A DNA stretch of 26,717 nucleotides from Tepidimicrobium sp. (GTDB taxonomy: Bacteria; Bacillota; Clostridia; Tissierellales; Tepidimicrobiaceae), in contig DUNJ01000023.1 in NCBI GenBank assembly GCA_012839395.1, positions 1-26,717 on the forward strand, in the 5' to 3' direction. Position numbers and translations under genes: made by a program. Shown in pieces: positions 14,722 to 23,240 of this stretch. The notes beneath the pieces are model-generated. The model was not told the DNA's origin, did not search any database, and saw only the letters and a list, made by a program, of their open reading frames with translations. Positions within the stretch are counted from its first letter, which is position 1. The number at the start of each line of letters is the position of its first letter.

Positions 14722-15793
14722 ATTTTCTAGTGAGGATCTAGAATATATAGTGTCATTAACTTTGTCTATAGCTGTTTCCCTTATAATGGGCGCCTTAATA
14801 ATGATAGCTAACGGTAGAAGCCCAATGGTAGGTTATGGGGCCCTTATAAGAGGAGCTTTTGGTGGGAAATATAGTATAGCTAATACATTGGCTAAGACGG
14901 TGCCTCTAGCATTGACCGGCTTAGCTACAGCTATTTCCTTTAGATCGGGAATATTCAATATAGGTGGGGAAGGTCAGCTATATCTTGGAGCTTTTGCTGC
15001 TGCCTATGTGGGTATTACATTTACGGCTTTGCCTAAGGGGTTGGGAATGCTTTTAGCTATTTTAGCGGGGGCTTTGGTAGGGGGGTTATATGCCTACGTC
15101 CCAGGATTTTTAAAGGTAAAATACAAGATAGATGAGGTTATAACTACAATAATGCTGAATACGGTGGCGGTTTTATTTACATCTTATTTAGTAAATTATC
15201 CCTTTGCACCAGCTGCGGGAAAATTAAATGCAACGGAAATAATTTCAGAACAGTTCCACTTATCTAGGCTGATAAGGCTTTCAACATTGAACACCAGTAT
15301 ATTCTTTATGGGGTTTATAGCATTGTTTATGTATTATTTGATGGAGAAGACCTCGGCAGGTTACGATTTTAAACTGGTGGGACAAAACTCTTTATTTGCA
15401 AGGTTTGGTGGGATAGACGATAGGAAGCAGATGTTGATTGCTATGGTTATTTCTGGTTCACTGTGTGGTTTGGCTGGGGTGTTTGAAGTTTTAGGGGTAC
15501 ATTATAGATTTTTACAGCATATATCCCCAGGCTATGCTTGGGATGGGATGCTGGTGGCATTGATAGTGAAAAATAACCCAATCGGCGTAATGATAATGTC
15601 CATATTTTTCGGAGCTTTAAAGACTGGCTCTATAGCTATGGAAAATGCAACCTCCATTCCCTCTGAATTGGTATTGGTTATACAATCCATAATAATATTA
15701 TTTATAGCAGGGGAAAGGGGCTTTAAGGATAAATTTAAGGAATGGAATTTAAGGCGAAGGGTCGGACAAAAGGCAGGTGAGAGGAATGCTTAA
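14711..15793 (+). CDS. Nucleoside ABC importer permease 1 (BPD_transp_2, NupB/YufP-like)
   Basis: The 360-residue protein is an integral membrane subunit with about ten hydrophobic segments. SIANTLAKTVPLALTGLATA and FRSGIFNIGGEGQLYLGAFAA (about residues 57-98) are the signature of permeases paired with BMP binding proteins, and YKIDEVITTIMLN and SPGYAWDGMLVALIVKNNP are also typical. ATG 14711 lies inside the end of the ATPase gene with a GAGAGGGGTGGGG stretch upstream. A GTG at 14702 would overlap that site and is less likely. It overlaps the second permease gene by 8 bases, so the two are probably translationally coupled and form a heterodimeric channel. Confidence 0.9.
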   Translation: MNSRFSSEDLEYIVSLTLSIAVSLIMGALIMIANGRSPMVGYGALIRGAFGGKYSIANTLAKTVPLALTGLATAISFRSGIFNIGGEGQLYLGAFAAAYVGITFTALPKGLGMLLAILAGALVGGLYAYVPGFLKVKYKIDEVITTIMLNTVAVLFTSYLVNYPFAPAAGKLNATEIISEQFHLSRLIRLSTLNTSIFFMGFIALFMYYLMEKTSAGYDFKLVGQNSLFARFGGIDDRKQMLIAMVISGSLCGLAGVFEVLGVHYRFLQHISPGYAWDGMLVALIVKNNPIGVMIMSIFFGALKTGSIAMENATSIPSELVLVIQSIIILFIAGERGFKDKFKEWNLRRRVGQKAGERNA

Positions 15794-16712
15794 ACAGATA
15801 TTGAATCTCACCTTGATTCAGCATACGATAAGAACGGCTACCCCCCTGATATTGGCAGCATTGGGAGGACTCCTTACAGAACATGCAGGTATGCTCAATA
15901 TAGGTATGGAGGGGATCATACTACTGGGTTCTTTCTTTGGGGTGCTAGGCAGTTATTTTTTTGGCTCATCTTTAGCAGGGGTACTATTAGCAGGTTTGGT
16001 CGGTCTAATAGTAGGCTTGATATTTGCTATATTTGTAATAGATTTAAAATCCGACGAGTTTATAGTGGGCATCGCCATAAATATATTTGCTGGCGGGTTA
16101 ACGGTATTCTTACTTAGGAGTATATTTGGAGTTAAAGGAGCATTTTCTTCCCCCAATATAATCCCGTTGCCACGATTGAATCTTCCTGGAATTTCCAGCA
16201 TCCCATTTTTGGATATAATATTTAATAACCATACCGTATTTATATATATAAGCTGGATATTTGTAATCATGACATATATATATCTATATAAAACTCCCTA
16301 CGGCATATGGCTTAGGGCGGCAGGGGAGTATCCAGAGGCGTTGGAGACGGCTGGAGTTAGTTTTAGGAGGATGAAGTATATTGCATCTATAGCATGTGGA
16401 ATCCTGTGTGGTTTTGCTGGTTCCCACCTCTCCTTGGGATACTTAACCTTATTTACCGAGAATATGAGCGCTAACAGGGGGTTTATTGCCTTAGCGGCCA
16501 TAATATTTGGAAGGGCAAATCCAATTAAGACCTTTGGAGCCGCATTGATGTTTGGATTCTTTGATGCCTTAGGGATTAGATTGCAAGTGGTAGGAGTGCC
16601 TAGTCAATTTACCCAGATGATTCCCTATGTAGCCACTATAGTAGCCCTATTTATACTGACCAGACGGCAGTTGACCAAGAGAAAGAGGGATAGTGAGAAG
16701 CAATTTAAGTGA
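15786..16712 (+). CDS. Nucleoside ABC importer permease 2 (BPD_transp_2, NupC/YufQ-like)
   Basis: This 308-residue membrane protein is the second permease of the BMP importer. It has TIRTATPLILAALGGLLTEHAGMLNIGMEGIILLGSF near the N-terminus, the motif that recurs in both permeases, and QLSDEF-like KSDEFIVGIAINIFAGGLT, then AAGEYPEALETAGVSFRRMKY (the cytoplasmic loop that contacts the ATPase) and FIALAAIIFGRANPIKT. ATG 15786 is supported by AGGTGA and GAGG just upstream (15775-15784); GTG 15777 would sit inside that site. It is the last gene of the operon; no clear terminator was found after it. Confidence 0.9.
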   Translation: MLKQILNLTLIQHTIRTATPLILAALGGLLTEHAGMLNIGMEGIILLGSFFGVLGSYFFGSSLAGVLLAGLVGLIVGLIFAIFVIDLKSDEFIVGIAINIFAGGLTVFLLRSIFGVKGAFSSPNIIPLPRLNLPGISSIPFLDIIFNNHTVFIYISWIFVIMTYIYLYKTPYGIWLRAAGEYPEALETAGVSFRRMKYIASIACGILCGFAGSHLSLGYLTLFTENMSANRGFIALAAIIFGRANPIKTFGAALMFGFFDALGIRLQVVGVPSQFTQMIPYVATIVALFILTRRQLTKRKRDSEKQFK

Positions 16713-16817
16713 GAAATTTACGCAGTGTTGAATATATTTCCAAGGATATTATATATTGGGTAAAGAAAGGTGGTTATAAAAGGTAAATGGGTGAATATCT
16801 TATAATTAGGGTATATA

Positions 16818-16846
16818 TTGACAATCATATAGCGGGGTAGTATAAT
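16818..16846 (+). promoter_or_regulatory. Consensus sigma-A promoter of the liv operon
   Basis: TTGACA at 16818-16823 and TATAAT at 16841-16846 match the housekeeping consensus perfectly, with the ideal 17-base spacer. Transcription is expected to begin near 16853, leaving a leader of about 125 nt. This is the best promoter in the window and implies high potential expression, possibly restrained downstream or by a repressor. Confidence 0.85.
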
Positions 16847-16852
16847 TTAGCT

Positions 16853-16977
16853 AGATTCAATATTTAAAACAGTACAAATATTTCTATAATTATTGCATTT
16901 TAGGGGGTAATATCTGTCACTCCGATAGACATGTCGTTTGGGACGTGTCTTAAATATTATTAAGAGGGGGTTTTAAA
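16853..16977 (+). other. Structured 5' leader of the liv operon
   Basis: The leader can form AATATTT/AAATATT (16859-16865 with 16876-16882) and a 9-bp stem AGACATGTC/GACGTGTCT (16927-16935 with 16942-16950, one G-T wobble, 6-base loop). The second stem ends 16 bases before GAGGGGG, the ribosome binding site. There is no T-run after it, so it is not a standard terminator. I do not recognise a known riboswitch or T-box. Confidence 0.45.
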
Positions 16978-18168
16978 ATGAAAAGAAGGTTGGGGCTCTT
17001 ATTGTTGGTGCTGGTATTAGCTGTAGCATCTTTGGTAGGATGTGGTGAGGCTACTGAAACGGATCAGGCCGACGATGCAGGTGAGACGGAAGAGTCTGCT
17101 TCTGATGATGTGATTAAGATAGGAGTATTTGAGCCTATGACCGGAGCCAATGCTGCGGGAGGGGAGATGACCGTAGAGGGCATCGAATTGGCTCATGAAA
17201 CTAGGGGAGAGGTACTGGGTAAGAAGGTGGAATTGGTTATAGTCGATAATAAGTCCGATAAGGTGGAATCGGCCAATGCAGCTTCCAGGCTTATAGAAAA
17301 GGATGAGGTTGTTGCTATCATAGGTAGCTATGGCAGTTCCCTAGCTATGGCGGCAGGGGATATAGTGAAGAGGGGGGAGGTTCCTGCGGTAGGATGTTCT
17401 CCAACTAATCCATTGGTTACATTGGATAACGATTATTATTTCAGGGTTTGTTTTATAGATCCATTTCAAGGAACTGTAATGGCTAACTATGCATTCAATG
17501 AGTTGGGAGCAAAGAAGGCGGCTATTATACAGGACGTAACTCAGGATTATTCAGTGGGATTGAGCAAGTATTTCGTAGATGCATTTAAGGAGTTAACGGG
17601 GGATGAGGACAGTATAGTTGAAATATCCTCTTATAATACGGGAGATCAGGACTTTACCTCTCAGCTTACGAATGTGAAAGGCAAGGATCCAGATGTAATA
17701 TTTGCACCAGGAAACTATGGCGAGTCGGCATTACTTATTAAGCAGGCAAGGGATCTTGGGATAGAGGTTCCCATCTTAGGTGGAGATACTTGGGAAGCTC
17801 CAGAACTTGTAGAGATTGGCGGAGAGGCAGTAGAGGGTACCGTATTTAGCACCCACTTTACAGCCGAAGCACCTGTTACAGATGTTTCGGAGGTATTCTT
17901 AGAGCAGTATAAGGAGAAGTTTGATAAGGAGGCTAATGCTTTTGCAGCATTGGGCTATGACGCTTATATGGTGATATTGGATGCCATCGAAAGGGCAAAT
18001 TCTACGGACCCAAAGGATATAAGAGATAAGATTGCTGAAACAGCTGATTTTATGGGAGCTACTGGAATTATAACACTGGATGAAAATGGGGATGCGGTAA
18101 AGAGTGCGGTAATCAAAAAAGTGGTAGATGGAGAATTTGAATACCTAACCACCGTTGAACCTAATTAA
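16978..18168 (+). CDS. livK: Branched-chain amino acid-type substrate-binding lipoprotein (LivK-like)
   Basis: The 396-residue product has a signal peptide with lipobox SLVGC (C22), an acidic Glu/Asp/Ser linker of about 20 residues and a Peripla_BP_6 domain. Typical features are IKIGVFEPMTGANAAGGEMTVEGIELAHE, the segment around VIDNKSDKVESANAASRLI, AIIGSYGSSLAMAAGDIVKRGEVPAVGCSPTNP and DFTSQLTNVKGKDPDVIFAPGNYGES. It delivers ligand to the LivHMGF membrane complex encoded directly downstream. The family binds Leu, Ile and Val, but also other amino acids and amides (and urea in related proteins), so the ligand is only probable. ATG 16978 has GAGGGGG about 7 bases upstream. It is the first gene behind the consensus promoter at 16818. 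Confidence 0.9.
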   Translation: MKRRLGLLLLVLVLAVASLVGCGEATETDQADDAGETEESASDDVIKIGVFEPMTGANAAGGEMTVEGIELAHETRGEVLGKKVELVIVDNKSDKVESANAASRLIEKDEVVAIIGSYGSSLAMAAGDIVKRGEVPAVGCSPTNPLVTLDNDYYFRVCFIDPFQGTVMANYAFNELGAKKAAIIQDVTQDYSVGLSKYFVDAFKELTGDEDSIVEISSYNTGDQDFTSQLTNVKGKDPDVIFAPGNYGESALLIKQARDLGIEVPILGGDTWEAPELVEIGGEAVEGTVFSTHFTAEAPVTDVSEVFLEQYKEKFDKEANAFAALGYDAYMVILDAIERANSTDPKDIRDKIAETADFMGATGIITLDENGDAVKSAVIKKVVDGEFEYLTTVEPN

Positions 18169-18194
18169 AAGACTAGGCTAGAAGGGGGATTTAA

Positions 18195-19088
18195 ATGGGT
18201 AATCAGGGGTTACTGCAGCATTTGGCTAACGGCATTTCGCTAGGTAGCTTATATGCCTTAATCGCTATAGGATATACCATGGTATATGGAATTTTAAGGC
18301 TAATCAACTTTGCCCATGGGGATATATTTATGCTAGGAATATATATCACCTATTATGGAGTGTTGTTTACATCTATACCGTGGTGGATTGTATTTATATT
18401 TGCTTCAGTATTTACAGGACTTATCGGTCTCCTCCTTGAAAAGGTAGCCTATAGGCCCCTAAGGGAGTCTCCAAGGATAACCATATTGATATCGGCTATA
18501 GGAGCCTCCTTTTTCCTACAAAACTTTGGAATAGTGGTATTTGGGGGAAGGCCCAAGGCCTTCCCTATTCCTAATGTATTTAACAGGGTGGTGAAGTTGG
18601 GCGGGGTGTCTATAAGTATGATAACATTCGTAATCCCGCTAGTTACCCTATTGTTGCTATTAGGACTTACCTACTTTATAACCAAAACCAAGACGGGGAT
18701 GGCCATGAGGGCGTTATCTAAAGATTATGAAACCGCTAGTTTGATGGGCATAGATATAAATAGGATCATCTCCATTACGTTCTTTATAGGTTCCTTTTTA
18801 GCGGCAGTAGGAGGAATTATGTGGGGAATTAGATATCCTCAATTGATGCCCTTAATGGGGGTTATGCCAGGGCTAAAATGCTTTATAGCTGCGGTTATAG
18901 GCGGAATAGGCAATATAACAGGGGCTGTTTTAGGTGGATTCATATTGGGATTGGGGGAGATAATGCTTGTAGCTCTATTGCCAAAGTTGACCGGATATAG
19001 AGATGCATTTGCGTTTATTCTTTTGATTGTAATACTTCTTATTAAACCCACCGGTTTAATGGGAGAAAAAATTACAGAGAAGGTGTAG
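18195..19088 (+). CDS. livH: Branched-chain amino acid ABC permease LivH
   Basis: This 297-residue membrane protein has the usual LivH length. LANGISLGSLYALIAIGYTMVYGILRLINFAHGDIFMLG (residues about 9-47) is the classic LivH N-terminus. VAYRPLRESPRITILISAIGASFFLQN and a cytoplasmic loop TGMAMRALSKDYETASLMGIDINRII follow; the C-terminus has FIAAVIGGIGNITGAVLGGFILG and KPTGLMGEK. It forms one half of the channel with LivM. The ATG has AAGGGGGA about 6 bases upstream. It is 26 bases after livK and 3 bases before livM. Confidence 0.95.
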   Translation: MGNQGLLQHLANGISLGSLYALIAIGYTMVYGILRLINFAHGDIFMLGIYITYYGVLFTSIPWWIVFIFASVFTGLIGLLLEKVAYRPLRESPRITILISAIGASFFLQNFGIVVFGGRPKAFPIPNVFNRVVKLGGVSISMITFVIPLVTLLLLLGLTYFITKTKTGMAMRALSKDYETASLMGIDINRIISITFFIGSFLAAVGGIMWGIRYPQLMPLMGVMPGLKCFIAAVIGGIGNITGAVLGGFILGLGEIMLVALLPKLTGYRDAFAFILLIVILLIKPTGLMGEKITEKV

Positions 19089-19091
19089 GCT

Positions 19092-20081
19092 ATGAAGGAG
19101 AATAATAGATTTAAAAATTCGTTGATAATGCTTATAGTTACCATAGCTGTATTATTTGTATTGAATAGAGTATTAGATGATTATAAACTTAGGATATTAA
19201 ACCTATGTGGAATATATATAACCTTAGGGCTTAGTATGAATCTAATAAATGGGTTTACCGGTTTATTTTCCCTTGGCCATGCTGGATTTATGGCTATAGG
19301 TGCATATACTGTTGCCATACTTACCATGCCTGTACATATGAAGGAGATGAACTTCTTTATGAAGCCTATAGTGCCCTTTTTAGCCAATATAGAATGGAGT
19401 TTTTTCCCCGCACTTATGATGGGAGGAATATTGGCTGGACTATTTGGATTTTTAATAGGAGCCCCGGTTTTAAGGCTTACGGACGATTATCTGGCAATAG
19501 CTACCTTAGGCTTTGCTGAAATAATACGGGTAGTGTTTACCAATACTCAATCCATAACCAACGGGGCTTTGGGATTAAAGGGAATACCAGCTTCCACCAA
19601 TGTATGGTGGAGTTGGGGCGTAGCCATTATAACCGTATTATTCATGGTATTTTTAATGGAAGGGAGCTATGGTAAAGCCTTTAATGCTATTAGAGAGGAT
19701 GAAATAGCAGCCCAATCCATGGGGATCAATCTATTTACCCACAAGGTGATGAGCTTTACCTTTGGTTCCTTTTTAGCTGGAATCGGTGGGGGACTTTTGG
19801 CCGCTCTATTGGGAACCATAGATCCAAATATGTTTAGGATAGTGCTTACATTTAATATATTATTGATAGTTGTCCTAGGAGGCTTGGGAAGTATAAAAGG
19901 ATCGGTAGTCTCCGCTATATTGGTTACTATAGCTATGGAGGCATTGAGATTCCTAGATGAATCCATTAATCTAGGCTTTGTAGAACTAAAAGGAATAGCA
20001 GGAATGAGGATGGTTGTATTTTCATTGATCCTTATGGGGGTAGTCATATTTAGAAGGGAAGGGCTGCTGAAAGAAAATTGA
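19092..20081 (+). CDS. livM: Branched-chain amino acid ABC permease LivM
   Basis: This 329-residue membrane protein is the second channel subunit. LCGIYITLGLSMNLINGFTGLFSLGHAGFMAIGAYT (about residues 37-72) is the LivM hallmark, and LRLTDDYLAIATLGFAEIIRVVF, TNGALGLKGIP, YGKAFNAIREDEIAAQSMGIN and LGGLGSIKGSVVSAI are also conserved. The start lies 3 bases after the livH stop, with AAGGTG just upstream overlapping the livH end, so translation is probably coupled. No truncation is seen, although some LivM proteins carry a longer N-terminus. Confidence 0.95.
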   Translation: MKENNRFKNSLIMLIVTIAVLFVLNRVLDDYKLRILNLCGIYITLGLSMNLINGFTGLFSLGHAGFMAIGAYTVAILTMPVHMKEMNFFMKPIVPFLANIEWSFFPALMMGGILAGLFGFLIGAPVLRLTDDYLAIATLGFAEIIRVVFTNTQSITNGALGLKGIPASTNVWWSWGVAIITVLFMVFLMEGSYGKAFNAIREDEIAAQSMGINLFTHKVMSFTFGSFLAGIGGGLLAALLGTIDPNMFRIVLTFNILLIVVLGGLGSIKGSVVSAILVTIAMEALRFLDESINLGFVELKGIAGMRMVVFSLILMGVVIFRREGLLKEN

Positions 20082-20101
20082 AAAGGATGTGAACTAGAGA
20101 C

Positions 20102-20869
20102 ATGCTAAAAATAGAAAATATGACCATGAGGTTTGGCGGTGTAGTGGCTGCAAATAAATTTAATGCAGATATTGAAAAAGGGCAAATCGTTGGATTAATT
20201 GGCCCTAACGGTGCTGGGAAAACCACCATATTCAATGTAATAACTGGGGTATATAGACCGACCGAGGGGAAGATAATATTTAACCCAAGTAAGCTTCAAC
20301 AGGATATAACTAGGTTAAGACCAGATGAGATAGCAAAGCTTGGGATATGTAGGACTTTCCAAAACATTAGATTGTTTAAGGAATTATCAGTTTTGGATAA
20401 TGTGTTTATTGGAAATCATTTAAGGATAGAATCCAATATATTTTCATCGGTGTTAAAGCTTCCTAAATATAGGAAGGAAGAGAAAAAGATGCTGGATAAA
20501 TCCTTATACCTATTGGATAAGGTAGGCTTAAAGGATGAGATCGATAGTAAAGCTCACTCCCTTCCTTACGGTATGCAGAGAAGGTTGGAAATAGCCAGGG
20601 CTTTGGCAACGGAGCCACAGCTACTATTGCTGGATGAACCTGCAGCTGGAATGAACCCCCAGGAGACTAGGGAATTGATGGATTTTATAAGGGAGATAAA
20701 GGATGAATTTGATTTAACCATATTCCTAATAGAACATCATATGGAAGTGGTTATGGGAATATGTGAGGAGATATTGGTATTGGACCATGGTAGCTTAATA
20801 GCTCAGGGGGATCCAGAGACCATTCAAACCGATTCCAAGGTTATAGAAGCTTATTTGGGGGTGGAGTAG
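20102..20869 (+). CDS. livG: Branched-chain amino acid ABC ATPase LivG
   Basis: This 255-residue ATPase has the standard LivG length. Walker A is GPNGAGKTT (residues 34-42). ICRTFQNIRLFKELSVLDNVFIG contains the Q-loop, LPYGMQRRLEIARAL is the LivG-specific signature (usually YGQQR, so Met replaces one Gln), and LLLLDEPAAGMNP is Walker B. The switch His lies in LIEHHM. It hydrolyses ATP together with LivF to drive import. ATG 20102 follows a moderate AAGGATGTGA site; its stop codon directly abuts the livF start. Confidence 0.95.
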   Translation: MLKIENMTMRFGGVVAANKFNADIEKGQIVGLIGPNGAGKTTIFNVITGVYRPTEGKIIFNPSKLQQDITRLRPDEIAKLGICRTFQNIRLFKELSVLDNVFIGNHLRIESNIFSSVLKLPKYRKEEKKMLDKSLYLLDKVGLKDEIDSKAHSLPYGMQRRLEIARALATEPQLLLLDEPAAGMNPQETRELMDFIREIKDEFDLTIFLIEHHMEVVMGICEEILVLDHGSLIAQGDPETIQTDSKVIEAYLGVE

Positions 20870-21580
20870 ATGCTGAAGGTAACCAATTTACATGTAAACT
20901 ATGGGGGTATTAATGCCCTTAGAGGAATAGATATAAACATAGAAGAGAATCAGATAGTTACCCTGATAGGAGCCAACGGTGCAGGCAAATCTTCCACCTT
21001 AAGGGCTATTATGGGATTGGTAGAAAAGGCTCGGGGGAAGGTAGAGTATGATGGGGAAGATGTAACCGACCTACCCACCAAGGATATAGTTAAGAAGGGA
21101 ATGGTTATGGTCCCGGAGGGGAGAAGGGTATTTGAAGATTTGACCGTAGAGGAGAACCTAATATTAGGTGCATATACAAGGGGTGATTTTTCGGGCATAA
21201 GGGCTGAGATTAAAAATATTTACGATATGTTTCCACGATTAAAGGAGAGAAGTTGGCAAAAAGCGGGAACCCTTTCAGGTGGAGAACAGCAGATGTTGGC
21301 GGTAGGAAGGGCTTTAATGGTAAAACCAAAGGTATTGATGATGGATGAACCATCCTTAGGTTTGGCACCGCTATTGGTAAGGGATATATTTGAGATAATA
21401 AGTAGGATTCATAGTCAGGGAAATACTATATTGTTGGTAGAACAAAATGCTAAGAAAGCATTAGAAATAGCTGATTATGCCTATGTATTGGAAACTGGTG
21501 AGCTGGTATTAGAAGGGCCAGGAAACGAGTTGCTAGAAAATAGCAAGGTACAAGAGGCCTATTTGGGGGAGGCGAAGTAG
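20870..21580 (+). CDS. livF: Branched-chain amino acid ABC ATPase LivF
   Basis: This 236-residue protein is the second ATPase of the Liv complex. Walker A is GANGAGKSS (residues 34-42), and GMVMVPEGRRVFEDLTVEENL is the family-specific Q-loop region. LSGGEQQMLAVGRAL is the signature and VLMMDEPSLGLAP is Walker B. VEQNAKKALEIADYAYVLETGELVLEG closes the domain. The ATG follows the livG TAG with no gap, and the site GGGGGTGGAG lies within the livG end, so translation is coupled. A strong terminator 11 bases downstream ends the operon. Confidence 0.95.
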   Translation: MLKVTNLHVNYGGINALRGIDINIEENQIVTLIGANGAGKSSTLRAIMGLVEKARGKVEYDGEDVTDLPTKDIVKKGMVMVPEGRRVFEDLTVEENLILGAYTRGDFSGIRAEIKNIYDMFPRLKERSWQKAGTLSGGEQQMLAVGRALMVKPKVLMMDEPSLGLAPLLVRDIFEIISRIHSQGNTILLVEQNAKKALEIADYAYVLETGELVLEGPGNELLENSKVQEAYLGEAK

Positions 21581-21591
21581 ATTTTGAATAC

Positions 21592-21625
21592 AAGACTTTC
21601 TTCTTAATTGAAGAAGGTCTTTTTT
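21592..21625 (+). terminator. Intrinsic terminator of the liv operon
   Basis: AAGACTTTCTTC (21592-21603) pairs with GAAGAAGGTCTT (21610-21621), with one T-G wobble and a TTAATT loop. A run of six T residues covers 21620-21625. It is a clear rho-independent terminator 11 bases after the livF stop. Confidence 0.9.
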
Positions 21626-21635
21626 GTGATATAAT
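21608..21635 (+). promoter_or_regulatory. Probable murJ promoter overlapping the liv terminator
   Basis: TTGAAG (21608-21613) lies in the loop and right arm of the liv terminator. A perfect TATAAT (21630-21635) follows after 16 bases. The start would be near 21642, about 34 bases before the murJ ATG. Confidence 0.55.
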
Positions 21636-21675
21636 GTACAGATATGATAAAAAATAGAACAAAGAAGGTAATCTA

Positions 21676-23184
21676 ATGAGCAATAGACGGAAAGCAACCC
21701 AATCGGTGGCGATGATATCCACATTTACCCTTATCAGTAAGTTTCTAGGCTTTATAAGAGAGGTATTGACAGCTACGAAATACGGATCTGGATATGAAAC
21801 CGATACCTATTTCGTGGCTATGACCGCTACCGTAATCTTAATGACTACAATAGGGGCAGCATTGAATACCACCCTAATCCCCATATTTACTGAAATAGGG
21901 GAGCGGAGAGGACGGGTAGGTAAATTAAGGTTTTTAAATACCATATTGAATATGGTATTTTTGGTTACCTTGATATTAGCCATACTGGGATTTTTTCTTT
22001 CTCCATTGACAATTAAAATATTGGCCAAGGGGTTTACCGGCGATCAGTTGGATTTGGCTATCAGATTGAATAGGATAGGATTACCCATAGTGATATTCTT
22101 AGGATTTACCTATGTGTTTTCAGGATATCTACATAGCGGACAGATATTTGGACCTCCAGCAATAATGGGTCTTCCTTATAACGCGATATTTATACTATTC
22201 TTAGTTATTTGGGGTGGAAAAGAAAATGTGGAATATTTAATGTTGGCCAGCGTTGCTGCAGCTGCTACCCAATTTTTAATCCAGGTTCCGGCCATTAGGC
22301 ATCAAGGGTATAGATATTCCTTCAATGTGGATTTGCAGGATCCATATTTAAATCAGGTTTTCAGATTGGTTATTCCGGTAATGATAGGTTCTGCGGTGCA
22401 GCAAATAAACACTATAGTGGACAGAACATTAGCATCTAGTTTAGCTACCGGGAGTATCTCTGCATTAACCTATGCTTCCAGGATGAACGATCTAATAATA
22501 TCGGTATTTGTAATGGCCATTACTACAGTGGTGTTTCCTGTGTTATCTAAAGCCTTTGCTCAAGGTGATAGGGATAAGGTAAAAGGTATTATGGCTAAGG
22601 GAATCAATATAATATTATTTATAACGGTCCCTGCAACCATAGGTATAATTATTTTAGCAGAACCAATAGTTAGGCTATTTTTTCAAAGGGGTGCATTTGA
22701 CAGATTGGCCACATCCATGACCGCAAGTGCTTTGATATTCTATTCCATAGGGTTGATAGGCTCTTCATTGAGACTTATGCTGAATAGGGTATATTATTCC
22801 TTCCAAGATACAAAAACACCCATGATGAATGGGGGATTGGCCGTAGGGCTCAATATCATATTAAATTTAATACTGATGAAGCCAATGGGGCATAGTGGAT
22901 TGGCCTTGGCAACCAGTATATCTGCTACTTTTACTACAATTTTATTGTTTACAGGCCTAAGGAAGCGACTAGGATCCATAGGTTTAATTTCCTACATAGG
23001 ATCCTTTACAAAGACTCTATTTGCATCTATTATTATGGGTGCCTTGGTATATGTTATCTTTTATGGGTTAACTCCTAAGTTACCGGATTATAGAATAGTG
23101 GAACCTATTATGCTTTTCTTTTCCATAGGGATAGGGGCCTTATCATATTTTATACTGTGCTTTGCCTTGAAGGTGAATAGGTAG
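21676..23184 (+). CDS. murJ: Lipid II flippase MurJ (MviN family)
   Basis: This 502-residue membrane protein has the length and about 14 hydrophobic segments of MurJ, which flips the peptidoglycan precursor lipid II across the cytoplasmic membrane. Family features are SKFLGFIREVLTATKYGSGYETDTYFVA (residues about 15-42), the N-terminal GxxRE and D-x-x-F region, LIPIFTEIGERRG, RLVIPVMIGSAVQQINTIVDRTLAS and LFFQRGAFDRLATSMTASALIFYSIGL. The ATG has an AGAAGG site. It appears to be a single-gene unit with its own promoter. Related polysaccharide or teichoic flippases exist, but the DTYFVA and QRGAFD motifs favour MurJ. Confidence 0.92.
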   Translation: MSNRRKATQSVAMISTFTLISKFLGFIREVLTATKYGSGYETDTYFVAMTATVILMTTIGAALNTTLIPIFTEIGERRGRVGKLRFLNTILNMVFLVTLILAILGFFLSPLTIKILAKGFTGDQLDLAIRLNRIGLPIVIFLGFTYVFSGYLHSGQIFGPPAIMGLPYNAIFILFLVIWGGKENVEYLMLASVAAAATQFLIQVPAIRHQGYRYSFNVDLQDPYLNQVFRLVIPVMIGSAVQQINTIVDRTLASSLATGSISALTYASRMNDLIISVFVMAITTVVFPVLSKAFAQGDRDKVKGIMAKGINIILFITVPATIGIIILAEPIVRLFFQRGAFDRLATSMTASALIFYSIGLIGSSLRLMLNRVYYSFQDTKTPMMNGGLAVGLNIILNLILMKPMGHSGLALATSISATFTTILLFTGLRKRLGSIGLISYIGSFTKTLFASIIMGALVYVIFYGLTPKLPDYRIVEPIMLFFSIGIGALSYFILCFALKVNR

Positions 23185-23240
23185 GATAGAATATTCTTAA
23201 CTTAAACTTACAGAGCGCTAATATACTAGGGGAGGAGATT

